64,000 nt of DNA from CAYVKM01 sp964452045 (GCA_964452045.1 CAYVKM010000009.1:14679-78678), one strand, 5' to 3'; numbered from the stretch's first letter, positions 54,361 to 62,678 are shown. Numbers and translations are program-made. The notes: generated by a model from the letters alone, not told the origin.

Positions 54361-55623
54361 ATGGCAAACAAAGAACATGTCAAACTACTTCAGGCGAGTG
54401 TTGAGGAATGGAATACATTTAGACAGAATCATCCAGAAATTTCTCCAGATTTTAGTAATGCTGATATGTCTAATCTATCCCTGAGCAAAGCAAATTTAAA
54501 AAATTCGAATTTTCAAAAAACTAATTTAACCGGAACAAATTTAATTGGATGCCTTCTTGATGGAGCAAATTTCGCAGGAGCCGATCTGACAAAGGCAGAT
54601 TTAAGAAATATAGAATTAGGGAAAAAAGTAATTTCAGATAGTGAAGTAAGTAGATTCAGTTTTTACGATGTGAGATTGGTAGAGGCAAATTTAAGTAAAT
54701 CAGATATGAGTAATATTGATTTTACAAAATCCGATCTTAGACGTACTAATTTTTCAGGTTCAAATTTAAAATATTCCATTTTTTTTGAAGCAAATTTGAC
54801 AGAAACCAATTTTGAGAATGCAAAAATGAATTGGGCTAAATTAGGAAATTCAAATTTATCTCATTCAATTTTGATAGGAACAAACTTGAGAGGCGCTAAC
54901 TTTTACAAAGCTATTATTAGTGGGGCAAATATAGATAAATCTACAAAAATATCTGGTTCTCTATTTCTTACAAAGGGTTTGAACGGTATTTACAATAACG
55001 GAACTGATACAGCAGCACTATTTACCTTAAAACCAAAAGGAAATTCCATGCAAGGAGAAAATCCTGATGCTATTAGCAAGATGCTTATGGGAGCGAGGAA
55101 ATTACATGGTTTTTCCCTTATTTTATCATCAATTGCATTCATTATTAAAATTCCAGAATTACAAAATATTATACAGGAATTAAAAACTCCTGTGGGTTCA
55201 ATAATTATTTCACCAGAAACTTATATTATACTTGCACTTACCCTGTCATGTATTATGATGATTATTGTAAGATTATATTTTTACAAAGCATTAGATGGTA
55301 CGCAATTTTTGAGCGATAGAAATTCAGCAATGTCAGTTGGAAGTTTCCCCTGGGTTATGTCAATTTATTCAGGTGATAAAATAATAAACAAAGTTCAATC
55401 TTTGATAATAAGGTTTATACTTGCCTTCCATCCAATTGTATATGTTTTATTTTTATCAGAGATAAAGTATTTTCCTAATAATTTAAAGATTTATTGTTTT
55501 ATTGTTTTTAGTGTACTCTTATTTTATTGTACTTGGATTTTTATAATTTCACAATATTTTCAGAGACCAATTTTATTTGAATCAAATAGCGTTAAAACGA
55601 ATTTAAAAATCTCAAATTCGTAA
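54361..55623 (+). CDS. Pentapeptide-repeat protein with C-terminal membrane helices
   Basis: The protein has 420 residues. Residues about 40-200 are pentapeptide repeats of the A(D/N)Lxx type (ANLKNSNFQKTNLTGTNL, GANFAGADLTKADLRN), which fold as a four-sided beta helix. Residues about 240-390 contain about four membrane helices, so the repeat domain is cytoplasmic or membrane-bound. The gene is distinctly more AT-rich than neighbours and ends in a poor context, suggesting transfer. Its role is unknown; similar two-part proteins occur near defence or stress genes, but nothing here proves that. Confidence 0.82.
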   Translation: MANKEHVKLLQASVEEWNTFRQNHPEISPDFSNADMSNLSLSKANLKNSNFQKTNLTGTNLIGCLLDGANFAGADLTKADLRNIELGKKVISDSEVSRFSFYDVRLVEANLSKSDMSNIDFTKSDLRRTNFSGSNLKYSIFFEANLTETNFENAKMNWAKLGNSNLSHSILIGTNLRGANFYKAIISGANIDKSTKISGSLFLTKGLNGIYNNGTDTAALFTLKPKGNSMQGENPDAISKMLMGARKLHGFSLILSSIAFIIKIPELQNIIQELKTPVGSIIISPETYIILALTLSCIMMIIVRLYFYKALDGTQFLSDRNSAMSVGSFPWVMSIYSGDKIINKVQSLIIRFILAFHPIVYVLFLSEIKYFPNNLKIYCFIVFSVLLFYCTWIFIISQYFQRPILFESNSVKTNLKISNS

Positions 55624-55794
55624 GAGCATGTCTAATTGGGGAGGCATGCTAAATATATTAATTCAGGTAATCCGAATCAGTGTATCAGAAGTATCGATAG
55701 GTAGCAAGATAATATCTACTCCAAGGTATATAAATAGTAAAATATTTGGTCTTATACTATTCTTTTTTAGTAACACCAAAAAAATTAAATGACT

Positions 55795-56967
55795 TTATAA
55801 ATTCTTCATCGACTTATCCAGATCGGCAATCAAATCATCCGAATGCTCAATCCCTACCGCCAGACGCACCAGACCCAGAGTGATATAGGCCTCTTTCATG
55901 GCCTGCTCACTCATCCCGGCATGGGTCATGGACGCGGGATGCTGAATCAGGGTATCGCAATCTCCTAAGCTTACTGCCAGAGTGCATAAATTTACTGCGT
56001 CCATCAGTGCTTTGCCGGCCTTGTAGCCGCCTTTCATCTCAAATGCAATGATTCCCCCACCACTCTTCTGCTGCCGTTTGGCAAGATCAAACTGGGGATG
56101 TGATTTCAGAAATGGATAATAAACCTGCTCAATTGCCGGATGTTTCTCCAGCCACTGGGCAATCTTCAGAGCGTTCGAATCACTTCGTTCCACCCGCAAA
56201 GCCATGGTCTTTAATCCCCTTAACAACAACCAGGCATTAAACGGCGCCATGGTCCAGCCATAATGGGTAGCGATTTTAAATGCCTTTTTAATAAAATCTT
56301 TTGGGCCAACCACAATACCGGCAACTACATCCCCATGTCCGCCGATGTACTTGGTAGCGGAATGGATCACAATATCCGCCCCAAAGTCCCGGGGCTGTTG
56401 CAGGTATGGGGTTAAGAAGGTATTATCCACAGCCAGTAGTGCATTGCCCTGGTGGGCAATTTGGGCTATCGCGGCGATGTCGATTAGTTTCAGGGTCGGA
56501 TTAGCCGGTGTTTCGATCAGAACCATTTTTGTATTGGGTTTCATGGCCTTTTTCACCTGCTCCGATCTGGAAGCATCTACCCGGGTAATTTCAATACCAA
56601 TATTTCGGATTTCATCTTCGATCAGATAATGGGTGCCGCCATAAACTGTATCGTCCACTACAATGTGGTCGCCAGCCCGGGCAGTGGCAAAAATTACATT
56701 GGCCACCGCGGCCATTCCGGATCCGGTGCACATACCCGCTTCGTAACCTTCCAGACGTGCTATTTTCTCCCCCAACACGGTGGTATTGGGATTTCCTAAA
56801 CGGGAGTAAATATATCCATCTTCCTCACCCTTAAAACGGCGGGCTCCCTGTTCGGAATTTTCAAAAATAAAAGTTGAGGTCTGGTAAATCGGCATGGATA
56901 AAGCTCCGGTATGAGGATCGGACTGATGTACACCATGCACCATTTCCGTTTCAATATGATACTTCAT
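55795..56967 (-). CDS. Trans-sulfuration PLP enzyme, methionine gamma-lyase-like
   Basis: The protein has 390 residues of the Cys/Met metabolism PLP family: YSRLGNPNTTVLGEKIARLEG, the PLP-binding Lys in HSATKYIGGHGD (K206), LIETPANPTLKLIDI, and the C-terminal SLGDCDTLIQHPASMTHAGM, which is typical of methionine gamma-lyase. At the position of the methionine-lyase Cys (C116 in Pseudomonas enzyme, YGCT) it has Gly (YGGT, G111), so cystathionine gamma-lyase activity is possible. It degrades methionine or cystathionine to a thiol, ammonia and an oxo acid. It is monocistronic, with a 384-nt repeat-bearing gap upstream. Confidence 0.87.
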   Translation of the reverse strand: MKYHIETEMVHGVHQSDPHTGALSMPIYQTSTFIFENSEQGARRFKGEEDGYIYSRLGNPNTTVLGEKIARLEGYEAGMCTGSGMAAVANVIFATARAGDHIVVDDTVYGGTHYLIEDEIRNIGIEITRVDASRSEQVKKAMKPNTKMVLIETPANPTLKLIDIAAIAQIAHQGNALLAVDNTFLTPYLQQPRDFGADIVIHSATKYIGGHGDVVAGIVVGPKDFIKKAFKIATHYGWTMAPFNAWLLLRGLKTMALRVERSDSNALKIAQWLEKHPAIEQVYYPFLKSHPQFDLAKRQQKSGGGIIAFEMKGGYKAGKALMDAVNLCTLAVSLGDCDTLIQHPASMTHAGMSEQAMKEAYITLGLVRLAVGIEHSDDLIADLDKSMKNL

Positions 56968-57351
56968 TAACTAACTCCTTTCAGACAATAAAGATTAATG
57001 CAAAATAAAATTTTAACTTGTAAAATATAAATAGGAGCTTTCAGAGATGTCCAGCAGTTTAAAATGTTATTGGTTGAATATTTTATGAAATGAGCTGCAA
57101 ATCCCACCCGTGCAGTTTTACATGACAAAACTGTTGTGCGTCATGCAATCCGTCATTCTGAACTTGCCTGCCTGGTGAATAGACAGGTTTCAGAATCTCT
57201 TGAATAGATGCTGATCCCTTATGTGCGGGACGCGGTATGACAGAAGTCTTTATTTGCGGCTCTGTGTCTTTCAGAACTTGTTTCAGAATCCCTTCATAAG
57301 CATATGTGATATCACAATAAATCCAGTTTGACAAATCAAAATAATTGATGC
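56968..57351. repeat. Intergenic region with dispersed inverted-repeat units
   Basis: No gene in 384 nt. A unit at 57152-57243 is bounded by GTCATTCTG and TATGACAG and carries CCTG/CAGG and the TTTCAGAATCT-type stem sequence. A second partial copy of the same family lies at 57270-57301 (TTTCAGAACTTGTTTCAGAATCCC with spaces ignored), where CAGAAC-TTG and CAGAATC recur. The resemblance to element one at 51740 (GTCAT...ATGAC ends) suggests one family of dispersed repeats. The MGL promoter must lie at the far left of this gap. Confidence 0.65.
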
Positions 57352-57744
57352 CTACTTCTTCCCGGCTTGGCCTTTGCGGCGCTGGTACATCTTTCGCAGA
57401 CCAACCGCAGATTCTTTTCCATCACAAATCCCATCGCCATCCAGATCAATGAAGCGGTCCTTCTGACCTTTCTTACCTTTCCCATAACCAGCACCATTTT
57501 TGCCCTGTTCCAGCCGATCGTCAATTCCATTTCCGTTCTGGTCAACAAATCCTTCCAGTTTTTGCTGCTTCTGTTCCTGCTCCTGTTTTTCGCTTTGCTC
57601 TTTTTGCTGCTCCTGATCTTTCTGCTGGGCCTCGGTTTTTACCTGTTCTTTTGCCTTCTCTGTTTTGGTGGAATCATTGCTCTGGGCGAATACTGCACTG
57701 GCCAGTAAAAAAACGGTTATTAAAACATAAATTAAATTTTTCAT
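57352..57744 (-). CDS. Exported acidic/glutamine-rich protein with calcium-loop (thrombospondin-3-like) repeats
   Basis: The protein has 130 residues. Residues 1-20 are a signal peptide (ending SAVFAQ). A Lys/Glu/Gln-rich low-complexity linker spans about 22-65. Two Asp-rich loops follow, DQNGNGIDDRLE and DLDGDGICDGKE, in the style of thrombospondin type-3 or EF-hand calcium repeats. It ends basic. It overlaps the DUF4405 gene by ATGA and closes a four-gene operon; the first gene of that operon is its paralogue. Its function is unknown, and it probably binds calcium in the periplasm. Confidence 0.72.
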   Translation of the reverse strand: MKNLIYVLITVFLLASAVFAQSNDSTKTEKAKEQVKTEAQQKDQEQQKEQSEKQEQEQKQQKLEGFVDQNGNGIDDRLEQGKNGAGYGKGKKGQKDRFIDLDGDGICDGKESAVGLRKMYQRRKGQAGKK

Positions 57745-58592
57745 AGATGTTCTCCCCCTTCTATCTGATTTTCACCTTTAATTATATTCACAATATCTAA
57801 AGGTTTCAAGTTATTTTCTTCAGCAATTGTTTTTAAGATTTGATCCTCACCAAATTTCACCCCGGAATTTTTCAACCGATCGATGGCAATACCTGGCTCT
57901 ATCTTCAATTCTTTACTCACCTGATTTATGGTCATCCTACCGAAACCGAAATATTGCTGAACAGATTGTTGATATATTGTCTGGTTTGCCAGCTTTAGTG
58001 CAACTTCATTGGGAGTTAGCTCATTCAGTTGTGCGATATCCCCGATTGCTGCCAGCGAATCGATGCCCTTCAAACCGGCGAGTTGAAGATTTTGCAGAGC
58101 CTTGTATAAACTAATATCAGTCTTTTGAGCATAATCTTTCACAGTTAGCAATTCGGCATGGGGAATAGGCGGTTCGGTGCTTTCATTACTCCAGGATTCA
58201 CTCAGATAATCTCCCAGTTGCATCACCGAACTAAACGGCGGAATATTCAATATGGTAAGGACAAGAATAATACTGGTAAACGAACCGGAAAGTACGAGTT
58301 CCCGTTTCATCTTTATTCCGGCCTGTACTTTGGATTTCAGATAGCTCCAAAAAACCACCCAATTATAGTACAGATGAAATCCGGCAAGAACGACAAAAGT
58401 AAAAGAGAAAATGGTATGAACTGATTGCCATCCGGTTTTAGTCAGCCCTAAAAATCGCCATTCCACCCAGTTTGCTACCCGCCCGGGCGGGGAAAAATAA
58501 AGGACAATCCCGGTTACAATAAGTATTATGATATAGAAAAGTACTAAAAAGCTGACGAACGATTTTCCATTGAATTTTGCTGGTCGAGCCAT
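57741..58592 (-). CDS. DUF4405 membrane protein with a duplicated C-terminal tail
   Basis: I start it at ATG 58592 (MARPAKFNGKSF), preceded by AAAGGG, because the longer reading frame to 58685 would overlap the barrel gene. The resulting 283-residue protein has about four membrane helices in the first 140 residues. The His pair in WQSVHTIFSFTFVVLAGFH, 16 residues apart, suits a cytochrome b561-like heme site (DUF4405). The soluble tail (about 150-283) contains two similar units, LTVKDYAQKTDISLYKAL... and MTINQVSKELKIEPGIAI..., each ending IA..N.L.P. Its role is unknown; electron transfer is inference. Confidence 0.8.
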   Translation of the reverse strand: MARPAKFNGKSFVSFLVLFYIIILIVTGIVLYFSPPGRVANWVEWRFLGLTKTGWQSVHTIFSFTFVVLAGFHLYYNWVVFWSYLKSKVQAGIKMKRELVLSGSFTSIILVLTILNIPPFSSVMQLGDYLSESWSNESTEPPIPHAELLTVKDYAQKTDISLYKALQNLQLAGLKGIDSLAAIGDIAQLNELTPNEVALKLANQTIYQQSVQQYFGFGRMTINQVSKELKIEPGIAIDRLKNSGVKFGEDQILKTIAEENNLKPLDIVNIIKGENQIEGGEHL

Positions 58593-58608
58593 TGAATTAA
58601 ACCCTTTC

Positions 58609-59805
58609 TTATAAGTCAAGTTGAATCCCGGCAGAAACATACCGGTTCTGATAATTGTACCAGTAACTGTTCGAGTTATTGTCAATCCATTGATAATTTA
58701 ATTCGATTCCCAGATTACCGCCGTTCAGGAAGCCGGGATTCCAGGTTTTGCTTAAAGTAAGCCAATAGGTGTGATATGTATCATTCCGCAAAATAGTTTC
58801 ATCAAAATTTTCCGAATCCAGGTAGATACCCTGGGTTAGATAATCTTTTTCCTGATAGTATCCAGCTCCTTTGAGCATGAACTGCCAGGGCAAAATCTGG
58901 GTAAGCTCTACTCCCACCATCGGTCCTTGATACCCCATCGGATCGTCGAAAATTTGGGATTCACGATCATATCCATAAATCAGACCGGCCAGGCTGCGGT
59001 CCTGTTTAATAACTGCTATACGTTGCTGATATTGCACTGCCAGACCGGTATATCTGATTAAAGATTGAGCAATTCTGGCATTTAACACTAGCTGAGCTAC
59101 TGAGGGCGACTCAGTTTGGGAGACATAGTAAACGCCGCTTCCACCACCCATTCCTCCGCCGGGGCCTTGTCCTCCACCACCCTGACCGGGCATTTGTGAA
59201 ATCTGATAAAGAAATGAAGTCGTGGTATCGGAAGTAGAAACAGACTGTGTTTCCAGATATTTTTTATATTGAAATGACAATGTACCGAAAAGGCTGGTCC
59301 TGGTTTGAAAGGACCGGTTCATAGACAGATATGTCCCCACAAGAATATTGTTAATATCCGATAAGTTCTGGTATAAGTTAAGATTTGCATTGGCACCTAA
59401 CCGGAAATAGGTTTTACCGGCAACATAAAGATGATTGAGACTTGTTCGGGCAGCAAAATAGTTATAAATCTCATATTCCTGCCGGTTGATTCTATTATCA
59501 ACATTAATAAACCAGTTGGTGGTATCTCCACCCTCCAGATGCAGTTGTTGCCAGTAAAAATTCCGAGCTTCATTTTGCTGGAAACGGGTAAAACTGCCAT
59601 AATATTGTAGGGCAGCAGCCGACCAATCGTGCCGGATACCCATGCCAATATTTGAGATCTGATCTTCTTCACCATCCGGCAGCCGGAAAGGATTTGAATT
59701 AAATTCCTGACTCATGGAAAGAGAGTAAGACCACTGTGAGAATGCTTCACTCACCGTGGCCGGTATCAAGAAGATTAGGATGATAAGATATAATTTAGAT
59801 TTCAT
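58609..59805 (-). CDS. Putative outer-membrane beta-barrel protein
   Basis: The start is ATG 59805 (MKSKLYLIILIFLIPATVS), with GGAG 6 nt upstream; the longer frame begins at the TTG of that Shine-Dalgarno. The 398-residue protein has a signal peptide (~24 residues), alternating aromatic and hydrophobic beta strands through the length, and a C-terminal strand YVSAGIQLDL. A Gly-rich loop (QGGGGQGPGGGMGGGSG) lies near residue 210. No family is recognised. It lies between two calcium-loop/DUF4405 genes of one operon. Confidence 0.72.
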   Translation of the reverse strand: MKSKLYLIILIFLIPATVSEAFSQWSYSLSMSQEFNSNPFRLPDGEEDQISNIGMGIRHDWSAAALQYYGSFTRFQQNEARNFYWQQLHLEGGDTTNWFINVDNRINRQEYEIYNYFAARTSLNHLYVAGKTYFRLGANANLNLYQNLSDINNILVGTYLSMNRSFQTRTSLFGTLSFQYKKYLETQSVSTSDTTTSFLYQISQMPGQGGGGQGPGGGMGGGSGVYYVSQTESPSVAQLVLNARIAQSLIRYTGLAVQYQQRIAVIKQDRSLAGLIYGYDRESQIFDDPMGYQGPMVGVELTQILPWQFMLKGAGYYQEKDYLTQGIYLDSENFDETILRNDTYHTYWLTLSKTWNPGFLNGGNLGIELNYQWIDNNSNSYWYNYQNRYVSAGIQLDL

Positions 59806-59823
59806 TTTATTCTCCAACAGGAA

Positions 59824-59858
59824 AATGGCATCTCCCGGTATTCCGGAGAGATGCCATT
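59824..59858. terminator. Long hairpin between operon genes 1 and 2
   Basis: An 11-bp stem (AATGGCATCTC / GAGATGCCATT) topped by CCGG-TATT-CCGG, with one bulged A. There is no long T-run in the minus direction (TTTTCCTG follows), so it is not a classic terminator. It could be a partial terminator or processing site that sets the ratio of the first gene to the rest. Confidence 0.5.
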
Positions 59859-59870
59859 CCTCATTTTTCC

Positions 59871-60431
59871 TTATTTACCAGATCCAACTCTTCGGTTTCC
59901 TTTGGGACCGGTGCCATCACAATTACCGGATTTTGAACCAGGACCATAGCCTGTACCATCCTGAGGGCGTACACCCTGGTTACCGGTACCATCGCCGGGT
60001 CCATATCCGCCTTTTCGATTTTGTTTGGCGCCATATCCTTTTCCACCCTGCTTCACCAGATTATCTGCTATACCGTCACCGTCATTATCGACAAATTGTT
60101 GCTGACGTTTGCCTTTACCTGCGCCAGTGTAATCGGGATCCTGTCCGTTAGGAATACCATCACCATCATGATCCGGGGCGTTATCATTGTAACCATCATT
60201 ATTAAGATCGATAAAATTGGGATCATGGATAATTTTTTTCTTCATATCCGCCTGGGGATCAACCTGTTTTCCCACCTGATTCTGATTTTTTACTTCCGCC
60301 TTTATTTTACTTTGGACTTTGGCCTGATTCTTCTCCCTTTCCTGTGTCTTAGTCGAATCCTGTGCCCATGCGAAATTTAGCAATAAAATTGCTAATCCGA
60401 TAAACCCGGTAATATTTTTTAACTGCCTCAT
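59871..60431 (-). CDS. Exported protein with calcium-loop repeats and Gly-rich tail
   Basis: The protein has 186 residues. The signal peptide (~23) ends FAWAQ, followed by DSTKTQE, a Lys/Gln-rich linker, then DLNNDGYNDNAPDHDGDGIPNGQDPD and DNDGDGIADN (shown here as loops, each with the DxDGDG form), and a Gly/Lys-rich C-terminal tail. The loops resemble thrombospondin type-3 calcium repeats. It starts the four-gene operon, with AAGGAG before the ATG. It is a paralogue of the last gene (57352-57744) by N-terminal DSTKT and the same loop order. Confidence 0.75.
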   Translation of the reverse strand: MRQLKNITGFIGLAILLLNFAWAQDSTKTQEREKNQAKVQSKIKAEVKNQNQVGKQVDPQADMKKKIIHDPNFIDLNNDGYNDNAPDHDGDGIPNGQDPDYTGAGKGKRQQQFVDNDGDGIADNLVKQGGKGYGAKQNRKGGYGPGDGTGNQGVRPQDGTGYGPGSKSGNCDGTGPKGNRRVGSGK

Positions 60432-60571
60432 AATAAAACTCCTTACATCTGTTAGTGTATCGTTAAAATTAATTATTTGGTTTTACTATTATCAATTGCT
60501 GTGCCAGAAATGTGAATAAAGATTATCTAATGAAATTGCATGACATAGTCACTGATTGTCAGGTTCGGGAG

Positions 60572-60597
60572 GATAGACAATTCGACCATCGGGTCGA
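60572..60597. repeat. Palindromic intergenic element upstream of the calcium-loop operon
   Basis: A perfect 6-bp stem TCGACC-ATCG-GGTCGA at 60582-60597, inside a broader GACAT...GTCATG-bounded stretch (60542-60611) that also pairs TTGTC with GACAA. It lies about 110-190 nt upstream of the first gene of the four-gene operon, in a 286-nt gap with no gene. It could be a dispersed repeat or an operator. Confidence 0.4.
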
Positions 60598-60717
60598 TGG
60601 GGGCGTCATGAAGGGCGAGATTATAATAACAAATTAACAAACAGATGATTCGAAATGTGAATTTCCCGGGCTATTCTGGTATCCAGATAAAAGACCGGGA
60701 ATAAGTCGGTCAAAAAA

Positions 60718-62172
60718 TTACTTTAACAGTATCATCTTCTTCGTTTCGACATAGTCGCCTGCCTGCAGCATGTACAGATATATGCCACTAGCCAAACCAG
60801 AAGAATCCCATTCGTATAAAAATGAGCCGGCGGTTAACCTGTCTGAAACTATTATAGCTACTTCCTCTCCAATTATGTTGAAGATCTTGAGTGTTACCTG
60901 ACTAGTCTTTGGCAAGTCAAACTCAATAGTCGTACTTGGATTAAAGGGATTGGGATAGTTTTGGGAAAGCCAGATGTATTGGGGTACTTTGGAATCGATT
61001 GCAGGATAGGGATCTAAAGAAACGACTCCTGGTAAGAAAAAAAATTTGAAGTCTTTAATAATAAATTCTGCATTTTCTCCATTTAATGGCGAATTACCAA
61101 AAATTAGCCAAAAGTTTATTCGTATGTTTTCGTTTTCCGGAACAGGGAGATCCTGGCCGGTATAAAACCAGGATTCAATGAGTGAATCTTGAGGAGGAGG
61201 GTAAGATACCAATCCATGAGCACTCTCAAAAATGATACTATCTGGTTTCCAGGTCATATAATGGGTGGAACGAGCGGTTGGTCCCATGTCAAAACGGTGT
61301 CGATTGCCGGGTCTGTCCCATGGTTGAATAACAAATTGGGCGTTTAAATTACTGACCGGGTCTCCCCATGTCGAAAATTCAAAATCCATTTCCCGGAAGT
61401 AATTATTTGGAACTGTATTAGAATAAGGGGCACAATCGTCCCAGGTAAACATACCAAGCACGATATTCGGATCAAATAAATCTACTCTCCCTGCTATCTG
61501 AAATCGGTATATGCCATAACCAAATGAAGTATCGATCACTACTTCACTCGCATACCAGATATTATCTTTCTTAACAATATTCAAGTGTAATCCCATACTA
61601 TCCACCCACACATCCGAGGTGTCATCTGAAAAATAGTTTGGCCCCGGACCCGATTGGCCGATAAATGAATCGCTTTTTTTAACAACCCAATCATATCCCG
61701 AAAATTCAATTTTTCTTGATCCGTTTATACGACTTTCAATAGTATAGGGATACTGAAAGAGGGTATCGGGAATAAGGGGAATGCCTCCCAACAACGGTGG
61801 ATTGAAAAAGTCAGGAACTAAAAATGCGATTATTCTCGTGGCGTACTCATCAATGCCTCCGGTAGTAATATCAGTTGTCCAGGTACTATCAAATTGATTA
61901 ATAGCGGTAAGGGGGGATGCAAATGAAGGTTTTGTCCACCATCCCCCGGCATTGTCAATGAAGATATATACTGCCACTCGATACTGATCAGGTGCTATCC
62001 CCGATACTTTTCCTGTGAGATCATCATGACTACCCCAGGGAGGAATCTGGGTAAATGTTATAGAAGGACTCTGTACGACCTGTTGGAAAGTTGTTTCGGC
62101 ATTCCCAGGGCATAGTCCATGATCGAACAGAATTTGAATAATCAGTAGAAGTGTCGCTAATTTATTTTCGAT
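60718..62172 (-). CDS. Secreted protein with carbohydrate-binding/GH16-like domain and type IX sorting tail; start uncertain
   Basis: The frame ends at 60718. The lowest-risk start is GTG 61977, but it begins inside a recognisable domain. Upstream the frame stays open, with a signal-like RRIIENKLATLLLIIQILF followed by TFTQIPPWGSHDDLTGKV, to a stop near 62215, without any ATG, GTG or TTG. GAGGAG lies 4 nt before an ATC at 62172, which I take as the tentative start. The domain (VYIFIDNAGGWWTKP, TDITTGGIDEYATRIIAFL) precedes a laminarinase-like beta-sandwich (MDFEFSTWGDP). The C-terminus is a full type IX sorting domain (NYPNPFNPSTTIEFDLP, GIYLYMLQAGDYVETKK). It may bind or cleave glucans outside the cell. 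Confidence 0.72.
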   Translation of the reverse strand: MENKLATLLLIIQILFDHGLCPGNAETTFQQVVQSPSITFTQIPPWGSHDDLTGKVSGIAPDQYRVAVYIFIDNAGGWWTKPSFASPLTAINQFDSTWTTDITTGGIDEYATRIIAFLVPDFFNPPLLGGIPLIPDTLFQYPYTIESRINGSRKIEFSGYDWVVKKSDSFIGQSGPGPNYFSDDTSDVWVDSMGLHLNIVKKDNIWYASEVVIDTSFGYGIYRFQIAGRVDLFDPNIVLGMFTWDDCAPYSNTVPNNYFREMDFEFSTWGDPVSNLNAQFVIQPWDRPGNRHRFDMGPTARSTHYMTWKPDSIIFESAHGLVSYPPPQDSLIESWFYTGQDLPVPENENIRINFWLIFGNSPLNGENAEFIIKDFKFFFLPGVVSLDPYPAIDSKVPQYIWLSQNYPNPFNPSTTIEFDLPKTSQVTLKIFNIIGEEVAIIVSDRLTAGSFLYEWDSSGLASGIYLYMLQAGDYVETKKMILLK

Positions 62173-62463
62173 AATTCTCCTCGATTTTTTAAGATTACAT
62201 TTCTTTATCCAAGAACTCCTATTCCCTACTTTATATGACCCATTTTAGGGAAATTTTAAACTATCCGACAGAAGATGATCCTATTAAATCCACCTTTACT
62301 CCTCATTCATATACCTCTGCTCTAACTGGGCAGAGATATGGTTCTATAAAGAACGGTAAAATTTACAAAATTTTCAGGATTTGTCAAAGTATAAGAGGGC
62401 CGAAAAGAAAAAAGCCAGCTGATTGACAACTGGCTTTAATTTTCAAGTTTACTGGTAGTCATC
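62173..62463. other. Intergenic region with terminator of the decayed downstream gene
   Basis: No real gene in 291 nt. A 63-codon frame on the plus strand (62235-62426) has no Shine-Dalgarno and no recognisable product, so I do not annotate it. The minus-strand terminator at 62403-62437 lies here. Confidence 0.6.
62403..62437 (-). terminator. Rho-independent terminator retained after a decayed gene
   Basis: On the minus strand AAAGCCAG / CTGGCTTT, extended by TG/CA across a C-A mismatch, closes a loop and is followed by TTTTTTCTTTT. It stands 27 nt beyond the stop of the truncated sorting-domain remnant. Confidence 0.75.
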
Positions 62464-62532
62464 CTACTGCATCAATACCATCTTCTTCGTCTCGACATAG
62501 TCGCCCGCCTTCAATCCCAGCAGATAAATCCT
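62464..62532 (-). pseudogene. Remnant of a type IX sorting-domain gene 3' end
   Basis: The minus strand reads IYLLGLKAGDYVETKKMVLMQ and then stop, matching the last ~22 residues of the sorting tails at 60718 (IYLYMLQAGDYVETKKMILLK) and 63190 (IYLCRLQAGDYVETRKMVLMR). Upstream of IYL the homology ends abruptly and a stop follows within a few codons. It has lost everything but the 3' end and keeps its terminator, so it is a decayed gene end. Confidence 0.8.
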
Positions 62533-62678
62533 TCTAGTAATTCAGATGCAGCCTTTGATAAAAGTAACCACAGAGCCATTACAATGTTAAAATGATAGCC
62601 CTATTGAATTTTCTACATAATATTGACATTTATAAAACACTGATCCTGTGGATACTACTCTAATACTTTAGCTTCCAT

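Noticed and set aside
55624..55651. AGCATG...CATGCT palindrome after the pentapeptide gene as a terminator
   Set aside because: The stem is only 6 bp and there is no T-run; noted only as a small palindrome.
57083..57334. 83-codon minus-strand frame in the repeat-rich gap
   Set aside because: It consists of the dispersed repeat sequence and has no coding pattern.
62235..62426. 63-codon plus-strand frame between two secreted-protein gene ends
   Set aside because: No Shine-Dalgarno, no family pattern, overlaps a terminator of the opposite strand.
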